The notes beneath the pieces were generated by a model. That model did no database searches. It saw only the letters and a list, made by a program, of their open reading frames with translations, and was not told the DNA's origin. Both the position numbers and the translations under genes were made by a program. From NCBI GenBank assembly GCA_037013495.1, contig CM072810.1:36237843-36301842 (forward strand): a DNA stretch of 64,000 nt, read 5' to 3'. Of this stretch, positions 12,958-27,675 are shown piece after piece. The DNA comes from Hippophae tibetana (Eukaryota; Streptophyta; Magnoliopsida; Rosales; Elaeagnaceae). Each line of letters begins with the position of its first letter. Positions within the stretch are counted from its first letter, which is position 1.

Positions 12958-15900
12958 AATCTAGAACTATGCAGCTGAACAGAAATTTTGAACTCTATAT
13001 CAAGCAAGAGGATGAAACTTTGAAAAAATTCTACGCAGGTTTTTCAATCATTATCAACTACCCGTACAATTTGGATGGACCTATTTGGAAAAAAAAGTAG
13101 ATTGAGAAAATTTTTGTTAGCCTATATTATCATTTCCAAGAAAAAGATACCTTGCTTAAATCCATATAGAAGGCATGTGAACTTACTATTAAATGAATCA
13201 GTTGGGAAATTATGCGACCTGCATTATTTGTTGCCAAGATGATAGCAATCCAGTTTCGCGGATGGAAAGATCTTGACTTTATAGACATCAAGTATAGTGG
13301 TACGAGCGAAGCAATTTTGACACAATTGTTAGAATTGATGAATCTAATACCAATGAAGCGAAAATATCTATACTTTCGCATAGATTTACTAACTTTCTTA
13401 GAAAGAATAAACCCATTTTTTGGGATTTTGAAAAAAGGTAATCCGAGCTCTGAAATGATTATTTCAATGAATTTATAGTTGTATTTCTTCCAAGCTACTT
13501 CAAACATTTCGGAGACCACTCATATAGGCATTTGAGCAAAAAAATAAATCTAGAACTATGCAACTGAACATAAATTTGAACTCTATATCATGCGTGAGGA
13601 TGAAACTTTGAACAAATTCTACGCAGGTTTTTCAATCATTATCAACTACTCGTACAATTTGGATGGACCTATTTGGAAAAAAAAGTAGATTGAGAAAATT
13701 GATGTTAGCCTACATTATTATTTTCAAGAAAAATATACCTTGCTTAAATCCATATAGAAGGCCTGTGAACTTACTGTTAAATGAATCAGTTGGGAAATTA
13801 TTCGAACTGCATTATTTTTGCCAAGATTATAGCAATCCACTTTCGTGGTCGGAAAGAGCTTGACTTTATAGACATCAAGTAAAGTGGTACGAGCAAAGCT
13901 ATTTTCACACAATTGTTAGAAATGATGAATCTAATACCAATGAAGAGAAAATATCTATACTTTCCCATAGATTTACTAAATTTCATAGAATGAATAAACC
14001 CATTTTTAGGGATTTTAGAAAAAGGTAATTCGAGCTCTAAAATGATTATTTCAATGAATTTATAGTTGTATTTCTTCCAAGCAACTTCAAACATTTTGGA
14101 GACCACTCATATGGGCATTTGAGCAAAAAATAAATCTAGAACTATGCAGCTGAACATAAATTTTGAACTCTATATCATGCAAGAGGATGAAACTTTGAAC
14201 AAATTCTATGCAGGTTTTTCAATCAATTTCAGCTACCCGTACAATTTGGATGGACCTATTTGGAAAAAAAAGTAGATTGAGAAAATTGATGTTAGCCTAC
14301 ATTATCATTTTCAAGAAAAATATACCTTGCTTAAATCCATATAGAAGGCTTGTGAACTTACTGTTAAATGAATCAGTTGGGAAATTATTCGAACTGCATT
14401 ATTTGTTGCCAAGGTGATAGCAATCCACTTTCGCGGATGGAAAGATCTAGACTTTATAGACATCAAGTAAAGTGGTACGAGCAAAGCTATTTTGACACAA
14501 TTGTTAGAAATGATGAATCTAATACCAATGAAGAGAAAATATCTATACTTTCCCATATATTTACTAAATTTCTTAGAAAGAATAAACCCATTTTTAGGGA
14601 TTTTCAAAAAAGGTAATCCGAGCTCTAAAATGATTATTTCAATGAATTTATAGTTGTATTTCTACCAAGCTACTTCAAACATTTCGGAGACCACTCATAT
14701 AGGCATTTGAGCAAAAAACTAAATCTAGAACTATGCAGCTGAACAGAAATTTTGAACTCTATATCAAGCAAGATGATGAAACTTTGAACAAATTCTACGC
14801 AGGTTTTTCAATCATTATCAACTACCCGTACAATTTGGATGGACCTATTTGGAAAAAAAAGTAGATTGGGAAAATTTTTGTTAGCCTATATTATCATTTC
14901 CAAGAAAAAGATACCTTGCTTAAATCCATATAGAAGGCATGTGAACTTACTATTAAATGAATCAGTTGGGAAATTATGCGAACTGCATTATTTGTTGCCA
15001 AGATGATAGCAATCCAGTTTCGCGGATGGAAAGATCTTGACTTTATAGACATCAAGTATAGTGGTACGAGCGAAGCAATTTTGACACAATTATTAGAATT
15101 GATGAATCTAATACCAATGAAGTGAAAATATCTATACTTTCGCATAGATTTACTAACTTTCTTAGAAAGAATAAACCCATTTTTAGGGATTTTGAAAAAA
15201 GGTAATCCGAGCTCTAAAATGATTATTTCAATGAATTTATAGTTGTATTTCTTCCAAGCTACTTCAAACATTTCGGAGACCACTCATATAGGCATTTGAG
15301 CAAAAAACTAAATCTAGAACTATGCAGCTGAACAAAAATTTTGAACTCTATATCAAGCAAGAGGATGAAACTTTGAACAAATTCTACGCAGGTTTTTCAA
15401 TCATTATCAACTACCCGTACAATTTGGATGGACCTATTTGGAAAAAAAAGTAGATTGTGAAAATTTTTGTTAGCCTATATTATCATTTCCAAGAAAAAGA
15501 TACCTTGATTAAATCCATATACAAGGCATGTGAACTTACTATTAAATGAATCAGTTGGGAAATTATGCGAACTGCATTATTTGTTGCCAAGATGATAGCA
15601 ATCCAGTTTCGCGGATGGAAAGATCTTGACTTTATAGACATCAAGTATAGTGGTACGAGCGAAGCAATTTTGACACAATTGTTAGAATTGATGAATCTAA
15701 TACCAATGAAGCGAAAATATCTATACTTTCTCATAGATTTACTAACTTTCTTAGAAAGAATAAACCCATTTTTAGGGATTTTGAAAAAAGGTAATCCGAG
15801 CTCTAAAATGATTATTTCAATGAATTTATAGTTGTATTTCTTCCAAGCTACTTCAAACATTTCGGAGACCACTCATATAGGCATTTGAGCAAAAAATTAA

Positions 15901-17077
15901 ATCTAGAACTATGCAACTGAACATAAATTTGAACTCTATATCATGCGTGAGGATGAAACTTTGAACAAATTCTACGCAGGTTTTTCAATCATTATCAACT
16001 ACTCATACAATTTGGATGGACCTATTTGAAAAAAAAAGTAGATTGAGAAAATTGTTGTTAGCCTACAATATCATTTTGAAGAAAAAGATACCTTGCTTAA
16101 ATCCATATAGAAGGCCTGTTAACTTACTGTTAAATGAATCAGTTGGGAAATTATTCGAATTGCATCACTTGTTACCAAGATGATGGCAATCCATTGTCGT
16201 GCACGGAAAGAGCTTGACTTTATAGACATCAAGTAAAGTGGTACGAGCGAAGCTATTTTGACACAATTGTTAGAAATGATGAATCTAATAACAATGAAGA
16301 GAAAATAGCTATACTTTCCCATAGATTTACTAAATTTCTTAGAAAGAATAAACCCATTTTTAGGGATTTTCGAAAAAGGTAATCCGAGCTCTAAAATAAG
16401 TATTTCAATGAATTTATAGTTGTATTTCTTCCAAGCAACTTCAAACATTTCGGAGACCACTCATATAGGCATTCGAGCAAAAAACTAAATCTAGAACTAT
16501 GCAGCTGAACATAAATTTTGAAATCTATATCATGCATGAGGATGAAATTTTGAACAAATTCTACGTAGGTTTTTCAATTATTATCAACTACTCGTACAAT
16601 TTGGATGGACCTATTTGAAAAAAAAAGTAGATTGAGAAAATTGTTGTTAGCCTACAATATCATTTTCATGAAAAAGATACCTTGCTTAAATCCATATAGA
16701 AGGCCTGTTAACTTACTGTTAAATGAATCAGTTTGGAAATTATTCGAACTGCATCACTTGTTACCAAGATGATGGCAATCCATTGTCGTGCACGGAAAGA
16801 GCTTGACTTTATAGACATCAAGTATAGTGGTACGAGCGAAGCTATTTTGACACAATTGTTAGAAATGATGAACCTAATACCAATGAAGAGAAAATAGCTA
16901 TACTTTCCCATAGATTTACTAAATTTCTTAGAAAGAATAAACCCATTTTTAGGGATTTTCGAAAAAGGTAATCCGAGCTCTAAAATAAGTATTTCAATGA
17001 ATTTATAGTTGTATTTCTTCCAAGCGACTTCAAACATTTTGGAGACCACTCATATAGGCATTTGAGCAAAAAAAATA
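12958..17077 (+). repeat. Seven monomers, first appearance of the BglII-marked subtype
   Basis: Monomers start at 12958, 13547, 14133, 14722, 15311, 15900 and 16488. Those at 12958, 14722 and 15311 carry atccagtttcgcgg and aaagatcttgac (BglII), with tatcaagcaag near the start. The unit at 13547 is the shortest of the array and starts gcaactgaacataaatttg, as does that at 15900. The last two units have the gatggcaatccattgtcg centre. The same subtypes reappear at 21789-24142 and throughout 24-35 kb, so this looks like an older or outlying part of that subfamily. Confidence 0.8.
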
Positions 17078-20000
17078 AATCTAGAACTATGCAGCTGAAC
17101 ATAAATTTTGAACTCTATATCATGCAAGAGGATGAAACTTTGAACAAATTCTATGCAGGTTTTTCAATCAATTTCAGCTACCCGTACAATTTGGATGGAC
17201 ATATTTGGAAAAAAAAGTAGATTGAGAAAATTGTTGTTAGTCTACATTATCATTTTCAAGAAAAAGATACCTTGCTTAAATGCATATTGAAGGCCTGTGA
17301 ACTTACTGTTAAATGAATCAGTTGGGAAATTATTCGAACTGCATTATTTGTTGCCAAGATGATAGCAATCCACTTTTGTGGACAAAAAGAGCTTGAATTT
17401 ATAGACATCAAGTATAGTGGTACGAGCGAAGCTATTTTGACACAATTGTTAGAAATGATGAATCTAATACCGATGAAGAGAAAATATCTATACTCTCCCA
17501 TAGATTTACTATATTTCTTAGAAAGATTAAACCCGTGTTTAGGGATTTAAAAAAAAGGTAATCCGAGCTCTAAAATGATTATTTCAATGAATTTATAGTT
17601 GTATTTCTTCCAAGAAAAATCAAACATTTTGGAGACCACTCATATAGGAATTTGATCAAAAAATAAATCTAGAACTATGCAGCTGAACAGAAATTTTGAA
17701 CTCTATATCATGCAAGAGGATGAAATTTTGAACAAATTCTACGCAGGTTTTTCAATCAATTTCAGCTACCCGTACAATTTGGATGGACCTATTTGGAAAA
17801 AAAAGTAGATTGAGAAAATTGTTGTTAGCCTACATTATCATTTCCAAGAAAAAGATACCTTGCTTAAATCCATATAGAAGGCATGTGAACTTACTGTTAA
17901 ATAAATCAGTTGGGAAATTATTCGAACTGCATTATTTGTTGCCAAGATGATAGCAATCCACCTTCGCGGATGGAAAGAGCTTGACTTTATAGACATCAAG
18001 TATAGTGGTACGAGCGAAGCAATTTTGACACAATTTTTAGAATTGATGAATCTAATACCAATGAAGAGAAAATATCTATACTTTCCCATAGATTTACTAA
18101 ATTTCTTAGAAAGAATAAAACCATTTTTAGGGATATAAAAGAAAGGTAATCCGAGCTCTAAAATGATTATTTCAATGAATTTATAGTTGTATTTCTTCCA
18201 AGCAAAATCAAACATTTTGGAGACCACTCATATAGGCATTTGATCAAAAAAATAAATCTAGAACTATGCAGCTGAACATAAATTTTGAACTCTATATCAT
18301 GCAAAAGGATGAAACTTTGAACAAATTCTATGTAGGTTTTTCAATCAATTTCAGCTACCCGTACAATTTGGATGGACATATTTGGAAAAAAAAAGTAGAT
18401 TGAGAAAATTGATGTTAGCCTACATTATCATTTCCAAGAAAAAGATACCTTGCTTAAATCCATATAGAAGGCATGTGAACTTACTACTAAATGAATCAGT
18501 TGGGAAATTATTGGAACTGCATTATTTGTTGCCAAGATGATAGCAATCCACTTTCGCGGACGGAAAGAGCTTGACTTTATAGACATCAAGTATAGTGGTA
18601 CGAGCAAAGCTATTTTGACACAATTGTAAGAATTGATGAATCTAATACCAATGAAGAGAAAATATCTATACTCTCCCATAGATTTACTAAATTTCTTAGA
18701 AAGAAGAAACCCGTTTTTAGGGATTTTCAAAAAAGGTAATCTGAGCTCTAAAATGATTATTTCAATGAATTTATAGTTGTATTTCTTCCAAGCTACTTCA
18801 AACATTTCGGAGACCACTCATATAGGAATTTGAGCAAAAAACTAAATCTAGAACTATGCAGCTGAACATAAATTTTGAACTCTATATCATGCATGAGGAT
18901 GAAACTTTGAACAAATTCTACGCAGGTTTTTCAATCAATTTCAGCTACCCGTACAATTTGGATGGACCTATTTGGAAAAAAAAGTAGATTGAGAAAATTG
19001 TTGTTAGCCTACATTATCATTTCCAAGAAAAAGATACCTTGCTTAAATCCATATAGAAGGCATGTGAACTTACTGTTAAATAAATCAGTTGGGAAATTAT
19101 TCGAACTGCATTATTTGTTGCCAAGATGATAGCAATCCACCTTCGCGGATGGAAAGAGCTTGACTTTATAGACATCAAGTATAGTGGTACTAGCGAAGCA
19201 ATTTTGACACAATTTTTAGAATTGATGAATCTAATACCAATGAAGAGAAAATATCTATACTTTCCTATAGATTTACTAAATTTCTTAGAAAGAATAAAAC
19301 CATTTTTAGGGATTTAAAAGAAAGGTAATCCGAGCTCTAAAATGATTATTTCAATGAATTTATAGTTGTATTACTTCCAAGCAAAATCAAACATTTTGGA
19401 GACCACTCATATAGGCATTTGATCAAAAAAATAAATCTAGAACTATGCAGCTGAACATAAATTTTGAACTCTATATCATGCAAAAGGATGAAACTTTGAA
19501 CAAATTCTATGTAGGTTTTTCAATCAATTTCAGCTACACGTACAATTTGGATGGACATATTTGGAAAAAAAAAGTAGATTGAGAAAATTGATGTTAGCCT
19601 ACATTATCATTTCCAAGAAAAGATACCTTGCTTAAATCCATATAGAAGGCATGTGAACTTACTACTAAATGAATCAGTTGGGAAATTATTGGAACTGCAT
19701 TATTTGTTGCCAAGATGATAGCAATCCACTTTCGCGGACGGAAAGAGCTTGACTTTATAGACATCAAGTATAGTGGTACGAGCAAAGCTATTTTGACACA
19801 ATTGTAAGAATTGATGAATCTAATACCAATGAAGAGAAAATATCTATACTCTCCCATAGATTTACTAAATTTCTTAGAAAGAAGAAACCCGTTTTTAGGG
19901 ATTTTCAAAAAAGGTAATCTGAGCTCTAAAATGATTATTTCAATGAATTTATAGTTGTATTTCTTCCAAGCTACTTCAAACATTTCGGAGACCACTCATA

Positions 20001-21788
20001 TAGGAATTTGAGCAAAAAACTAAATCTAGAACTATGCAGCTGAACATAAATTTTGAACTCTATATCATGCATGAGGATGAAACTTTGAACAAATTCTACG
20101 CAGGTTTTTCAATCATTATCAACTACTCGTACAATTTGGATGGACCTATTTGAAAAAAAAAGTAGATTGAGAAAATTGTTGTTAGCCTACAATATCATTT
20201 TCAAGAAAAAGATACCTTGCTTAAATCCATATAGAAGGCCTGTTAACTTACTGTTAAATGAATCAGTTTGGAAATTATTCGAACTGCATCACTTGTTACA
20301 AAGATGATGGCAATCCATTGTCGTGCACGGAAAGTGCTTGACTTTATAGACATCAAGTATAGTGGTACGAGCGAACCTATTTTGACACAATTGTTAGAAA
20401 TGATGAATCTAATACCAATGAAGAGAAAATAGCTATACTTTCCCATAGATTTACTAAATTTCTTAGAAAGAATAAACCCATTTTTAGGGATTTTTGAAAA
20501 ACGTAATCCGAGCTCTAAAATAAGTACTTCAATTAATTTATAGTTGTATTTCTTCCAAGCAACTTCAAACATTTTGGAGACCACTCATATAGGTATTTGA
20601 GCAAAAAAAATAAATCTAGAACGATGCAGCTGAACATAAATTTTGAACTCTATATCATGCAAGAGGATGAAACTTTGAACAAATTCTATGTACGTTTTTC
20701 AATCAATTTCAGCTACCCGTACAATTTGGATGGACATATTTGAAAAAAAAAGTAGATTGAGAAAATTGTTGTTAGTCTACATTATCATTTTCAAGAAAAA
20801 GATACCTTGCTTAAATCCATATAGAAGGCATGTGAACTTACTACTAAATGAATGCGTTGGGAAATTATTGGAACAGCATTATTTGTTGCCAAGATGATAG
20901 CAATCCACTTTCGCGGATGGAAAGAGCTTGACTTTATAGACATCAAGTATAGTGGTACGAGCGAAGCTATTTTGACACAATTTTTAGAAATGATGAATCT
21001 AATACCAATGAAGAAAAAATATCTATACTCTCCCATAGATTTACTAAATTTCTTAGAAAGAATAAATCCGTTTTTAGGGATTTAAAAAAAAGGTAATTCG
21101 AGCTCTATAATGATTATTTCAATAAATTTATATTTGTATTTCTTCCAAGCAACTTTAAACATTTTGGAGACCACTCATATGGGCATTTGAGTAAAATATA
21201 AATCTAGAACTATGCAGCTGAACATAAATTTTGAACTCTATATCTTGCAAGAGGATGAAACTTTGAACAAATTCTATGCAGGTTTTTCAATCAATTTCAG
21301 CTACTTGTACAATTTGGATGGACCTAATTGGAAAAAAAAGTAGATTGAGAAAATTGATGTTAGCATACATTATTATTTTCAAGAAAAATATACCTTGCTT
21401 AAATCCATATAGAAGGCCTGTGAACTTACTGTTAAATGAATCAGTTGGGAAATTATTCGAACTGCATTATTTGTTGCCAAGATTATAGCAATCCACTTTC
21501 GTGGTCGGAAAGAGCTTGACTTTATAGACATCAAGTAAAGTGGTACGAGCAAAGCTATTTTGACACAATTGTTAGAAATGATGAATCTAATACCAATGAA
21601 GAGAAAATATCTATACTTTCCCATAGATTTACTAAATTTCATAGAAAGAATAAACCCATTTTTAGGGATTTTAAAAAAAGGTAATTCGAGCTCTAAAATG
21701 ATTATTTCAATGAATTTATAGTTGTATTTCTTCCAAGCAACTTCAAACATTTTGGAGACCACTCATATGGGCATTTGAGCAAAAAATA
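17078..21788 (+). repeat. Right copy of the 9424-12957 segment, enlarged to eight monomers
   Basis: Monomers start at 17078, 17666, 18255, 18845, 19434, 20023, 20613 and 21201. The subtype order is that of the left copy except for two added monomers (18845 and 19434), which shift the pairing from 13 to 15 monomers. The flanking units are not collinear, so the duplicated tract is bounded near 9424/17078 on the left and within or just after the units at 12369/21201 on the right. Confidence 0.87.
18845..20022 (+). repeat. Two-monomer tandem expansion with a hybrid first unit
   Basis: The units at 18845 and 19434 repeat those at 17666 and 18255. The start of 18845 (catgcatgaggatgaaac) instead matches the unit at 20023, and the switch to the 17666 type (caatcaatttcagc) falls in the shared tract 18906-18937. 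This is the structure left by unequal exchange two monomers out of register. The second unit carries a private one-base deletion near 19620. Confidence 0.85.
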
Positions 21789-24142
21789 AATCTAGAACTA
21801 TGCAGCTGAACATAAATTTTGAACTCTATATCATGCAAGAGGATGAAACTTTGAACAAATTCTATGCAGGTTTTTCAATCAATTTCAGCTACCCGTACAA
21901 TTTGGATGGACCTATTTGGAAAAAAAAGTAGATTGAGAAAATTGATGTTAGCCTACATTATCATTTTCAAGAAACATATACCTTGCTTAAATCCATATAG
22001 AAGGCCTGTGAACTTACTGTTAAATGAATCAGTTGGGAAATTATTCGAACTGCATTATTTGTTGCCAAGGTGATAGCAATCCACTTTCGCGGATGGAAAG
22101 TGCTTGACTTTATAGACATCAAGTAAAGTGGTACGAGCAAAGCTATTTTGACACAATTGTTAGAAATGATGAATCTAATACCAATGAAGAGAAAATATCT
22201 ATACTCTCCCATATATTTACTAAATTTCTTAGAAAGAATAAACCCATTTTTAGGGATTTTCAAAAAAGGTAATCCGAGCTCTAAAATGATTATTTCAATG
22301 AATTTATAGTTGTATTTCTTCCAAGCTACTTCAAACATTTCGGAGACCACTCATATAGGCATTTGAGCAAAAAACTAAATCTAGAACTATGCAGCTGAAC
22401 AAAAATTTTGAACTCTATATCAAGCAAGAGGATGAAACTTTGAACAAATTCTACGCAGGTTTTTCAATCATTATCAACTACCCGTACAATTTGGATGGAC
22501 CTATTTGGAAAAAAAAGTAGATTGGGAAAATTTTTGTTAGCCTATATTATCATTTCCAAGAAAAAGATACCTTGCTTAAATCCATATACAAGGCATGTGA
22601 ACTTACTATTAAATGAATCAGTTGGGAAATTATGCGAACTCCATTATTTGTTGCCAAGATGATAGCAATCCAGTTTCCCGGATGGAAAGATCTTGACTTT
22701 ATAGACATCAAGTATAGTGGTACGAGCGAAGCAATTTTGACACAATTGTTAGAATTGATGAATCTAATACCAATGAAGCGAAAATATCTATACTTTCTCA
22801 TAGATTTACTAACTTTCTTAGAAAGAATAAACCCATTTTTAGGGATTTTGAAAAAAGGTAATCCAAGCTCTAAAATGATTATTTCAATGAATTTATAGTT
22901 GTATTTCTTCCAAGCTACTTCAAACATTTCGGAGACCACTCATATAGGCATTTGAGCAAAAAACTAAATCTAGAACTATGCAACTGAACATAAATTTGAA
23001 CTCTATATCATGCGTGAGGATGAAACTTTGAACAAATTCTACGCAGGTTTTTCAATCATTATCAACTACTCATACAATTTGGATGGACCTATTTGAAAAA
23101 AAAAGTAGATTGAGAAAATTGTTGTTAGCCTACAATATCATTTTGAAGAAAAAGATACCTTGCTTAAATCCATATAGAAGGCCTGTTAACTTACTGTTAA
23201 ATGAATCAGTTGGGAAATTATTCGAATTGCATCACTTGTTACCAAGATGATGGCAATCCATTGTCGTGCACGGAAAGAGCTTGACTTTATAGACATCAAG
23301 TAAAGTGGTACGAGCGAAGCTATTTTGACACAATTGTTAGAAATGATGAATCTAATACCAATGAAGAGAAAATATCTATACTTTCCCATAGATTTACTAA
23401 ATTTCATAGAATGAATAAACCCATTTTTAGGGATTTTAGAAAAAGGTAATTCGAGCTCTAAAATGATTATTTCAATGAATTTATAGTTGTATTTCTTCCA
23501 AGCAACTTCAAACATTTTGGAGACCACTCATATGGGCATTTGAGCAAAAAATAAATCTAGAACTATGCAGCTGAACATAAATTTTGAACTCTATATCATG
23601 CAAGAGGATGAAACTTTGAACAAATTCTATACAGGTTTTTCAATCAATTTCAGCTACCCGTACAATTTGGATGGACCTATTTGGAAAAAAAAGTAGATTG
23701 GGTAAATTGATGTTAGCCTACATTATCATTTTCAAGAAAAATATACCTTGCTTAAATCCATATAGAAGGCATGTGAACTTACTGTTAAATGAATGAGTTG
23801 GGAAATTATGCGAACTGCATTATTTGTTGCCAAGGTGATAGCAATCCAGTTTCGCGGATGGAAAGATCTTGACTTTATAGACATCAAGTAAAGTGGTACG
23901 AGCAAAGCTATTTTGACACAATTGTTAGAAATGATGAATCTAATACCAATGAAGCGAAAATATCTATACTCTCCCATATATTTACTAAATTTCTTAGAAA
24001 GAATAAACCCATTTTTAGGGATTTTCAAAAAAGGTAATCCGAGCTCTAAAATGATTATTTCAATGAATTTATAGTTGTATTTCTTCCAAGCTACTTCAAA
24101 CATTTCGGAGACCACTCATATAGGCATTTGAGCAAAAAACTA
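21789..24142 (+). repeat. Four monomers linking the duplicated segment to the three-monomer HOR
   Basis: Monomers start at 21789, 22378, 22967 and 23554. The first has ccaaggtgatagc and resembles those at 14133 and 30030. The second is of the BglII subtype and close to the unit at 15311. The third has the catgcgtgagg start and gatggcaatcc centre and is close to that at 15900. The fourth combines ccaaggtgatagc with atccagtttcgcgg and looks like a hybrid. Confidence 0.8.
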
Positions 24143-25908
24143 AATCTAGAACTATGCAGCTGAACAGAAATTTTGAACTCTATATCAAGCAAGAGGATGA
24201 AACTTTGAACAAATTCTACGCAGGTTTTTCAATCATTATCAACTACCCGTACAATTTGGATGGACCTATTTGGAATATAAAGTAGATTGGGAAAATTTTT
24301 GTTAGCCTATATTATCATTTCCAAGAAAAAGATACCTTGCTTAAATCCATATAGAAGGCATGTGAACTTACTATTAAATGAATCAGTTGGGAAATTATGC
24401 GAACTGCATTATTTGTTGCCAAGATGATAGCAATCCAGTTTCGCGGATGGAAAGATCTTGACTTTATAGACATCAAGTATAGTGGTACGAGCGAAGCAAT
24501 TTTGACACAATTGTTAGAATTGATGAATCTAATACCAATGAAGCGAAAATATCTATACTTTCGCATAGATTTACTAACTTTCTTAGAAAGAATAAACCCA
24601 TTTTTAGGGATTTTGAAAAAAGGTAATCCGAGCTCTAAAATGATTATTTCAATGAATTTATAGTTGTATTTCTTCCAAGCTACTTCAAACATTTCGGAGA
24701 CCACTCATATAGGCATTTGAGCAAAAAACTAAATCTAGAACTATGCAGCTGAACAGAAATTTTGAACTCTATATCAAGCAAGAGGATGAAACTTTGAACA
24801 AATTCTACGCAGGTTTTTCAATCATTATCAACTACCCGTACAATTTGGATGGACCTATTTGGAAAAAAAAGTAGATTGGGAAAATTTTTGTTAGCCTATA
24901 TTATCATTTCCAAGAAAAAGATACCTTGCTTAAATCCATATAGAAGGCATGTGAACTTACTATTAAATGAATCAGTTGGGAAATTATGCGAACTGCATTA
25001 TTTGTTGCCAAGATGATAGCAATCCAGTTTCGCGGATGGAAAGATCTTGACTTTATAGACATCAAGTATAGTGGTACGAGCGAAGCAATTTTGACACAAT
25101 TGTTAGAATTGATGAATCTAATACCAATGAAGCGAAAATATCTATACTTTCTCATAGATTTACTAACTTTCTTAGAAAGAATAAACCCATTTTTAGGGAT
25201 TTTGAAAAAAGGTAATCCGAGCTCTAAAATGATTATTTCAATGAATTTATAGTTGTATTTCTTCCAAGCTACTTCAAACATTTCGGAGACCACTCATATA
25301 GGCATTTGAGCAAAAAACTAAATCTAGAACTATGCAACTGAACATAAATTTGAACTCTATATCATGCGTGAGGATGAAACTTTGAACAAATTCTACGCAG
25401 GTTTTTCAATCATTATCAACTACTCATACAATTTGGATGGACCTATTTGAAAAAAAAAGTAGATTGAGAAAATTGTTGTTAGCCTACAATATCATTTTGA
25501 AGAAAAAGATACCTTGCTTAAATCCATATAGAAGGCCTGTTAACTTACTGTTAAATGAATCAGTTCGGAAATTATTCGAATTGCATCACTTGTTACCATG
25601 ATGATGGCAATCCATTGTCGTGCACGGAAAGAGCTTGACTTTATAGACATCAAGTATAGTGGTACGAGCGAAGCTATTTTGACACAATTGTTAGAAATGA
25701 TGAATCTAATAACAATGAAGAGAAAATAGCTATACTTTCCCAGAGATTTACTAAATTTCTTAGAAAGAATAAACCCATTTTTAGGGATTTTTGAAAAAGG
25801 TAATCCGAGCTCTAAAATAAGTATTTCAATGAATTTATAGTTGTATTTCTTCCAAGCAACTTCAAACATTTCGGAGACCACTCATATAGGCATTTGAGCA
25901 AAAAACTA
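24143..25908 (+). repeat. Three-monomer HOR (1766 bp), copy 1
   Basis: Monomers start at 24143, 24732 and 25321. The first two are of the BglII subtype, and the first carries the marker ggaatataaagtag in place of the A-tract. The third has gcaactgaacataaatttg and catgcgtgagg with the gatggcaatccattgtcg centre and ttaccatgatgatgg. The next two blocks repeat this order. Confidence 0.93.
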
Positions 25909-27675
25909 AATCTAGAACTATGCAGCTGAACAGAAATTTTGAACTCTATATCAAGCAAGAGGATGAAACTTTGAACAAATTCTACGCAGGTTTTTCAATC
26001 ATTATCAACTACCCGTACAATTTGGATGGACCTATTTGGAATATAAAGTAGATTGGGAAAATTTTTGTTAGCCTATATTATCATTTCCAAGAAAAAGATA
26101 CCTTGCTTAAATCCATATAGAAGGCATGTGAACTTACTATTAAATGAATCAGTTGGGAAATTATGCGAACTGCATTATTTGTTGCCAAGATGATAGCAAT
26201 CCAGTTTCGCGGATGGAAAGATCTTGACTTTATAGACATCAAGTATAGTGGTACGAGCGAAGCAATTTTGACACAATTGTTAGAATTGATGAATCTAATA
26301 CCAATGAAGCGAAAATATCTATACTTTCGCATAGATTTACTAACTTTCTTAGAAAGAATAAACCCATTTTTAGGGATTTTGAAAAAAGGTAATCCGAGCT
26401 CTAAAATGATTATTTCAATGAATTTATAGTTGTATTTCTTCCAAGCTACTTCAAACATTTCGGAGACCACTCATATAGGCATTTGAGCAAAAAACTAAAT
26501 CTAGAACTATGCAGCTGAACAGAAATTTTGAACTCTATATCAAGCAAGAGGATGAAACTTTGAACAAATTCTACGCAGGTTTTTCAATCATTATCAACTA
26601 CCCGTACAATTTGGATGGACCTATTTGGAAAAAAAAGTAGATTGGGAAAATTTTTGTTAGCCTATATTATCATTTCCAAGAAAAAGATACCTTGCTTAAA
26701 TCCATATAGAAGGCATGTGAACTTACTATTAAATGAATCAGTTGGGAAATTATGCGAACTGCATTATTTGTTGCCAAGATGATAGCAATCCAGTTTCGCG
26801 GATGGAAAGATCTTGACTTTATAGACATCAAGTATAGTGGTACGAGCGAAGTAATTTTGACACAATTGTTAGAAATGATGAATCTAATACCAATGAAGCG
26901 AAAATATCTATACTTTCGCATAGATTTACTAACTTTCTTAGAAAGAATAAACCCATTTTTAGGGATTTTGAAAAAAGGTAATCCGAGCTCTAAAATGATT
27001 ATTTCAATGAATTTATAGTTGTATTTCTTCCAAGCTACTTCAAACATTTCGGAGACCACTCATATAGGCATTTGAGCAAAAAACGAAATCTAGAACTATG
27101 CAGCTGAACATAAATTTTGAACTCTATATCAAGCAAGAGGATGAAACTTTGAACAAATTCTACGCAGGTTTTTCAATCATTATCAACTACTCATACAATT
27201 TGGATGGACCTATTTGAAAAAAAAAGTAGATTGAGAAAATTGTTGTTAGCCTACAATATCATTTTGAAGAAAAAGATACCTTGCTTAAATCCATATAGAA
27301 GGCCTGTTAACTTACTGTTAAATGAATCAGTTCGGAAATTATTCGAATTGCATCACTTGTTACCATGATGATGGCAATCCATTGTCGTGCACGGAAAGAG
27401 CTTGACTTTATAGACATCAAGTATAGTGGTACGAGCGAAGCTATTTTGACACAATTGTTAGAAATGATGAATCTAATAACAATGAAGAGAAAATAGCTAT
27501 ACTTTCCCAGAGATTTACTAAATTTCTTAGAAAGAATAAACCCATTTTTAGGGATTTTTGAAAAAGGTAATCCGAGCTCTAAAATAAGTATTTCAATGAA
27601 TTTATAGTTGTATTTCTTCCAAGCAACTTCAAACATTTCGGAGACCACTCATATAGGCATTTGAGCAAAAAACTA
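25909..27675 (+). repeat. Three-monomer HOR (1767 bp), copy 2, with a hybrid third unit
   Basis: Monomers start at 25909, 26498 and 27087. The first repeats the ggaatataaagtag marker. The third keeps the 3' body of its counterparts but starts aacgaaatctag and tatcaagcaag, like the BglII subtype, so its 5' end has been exchanged. The second has gaagtaattttgac and gaaatgatg, shared with the unit at 31796. Confidence 0.92.
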
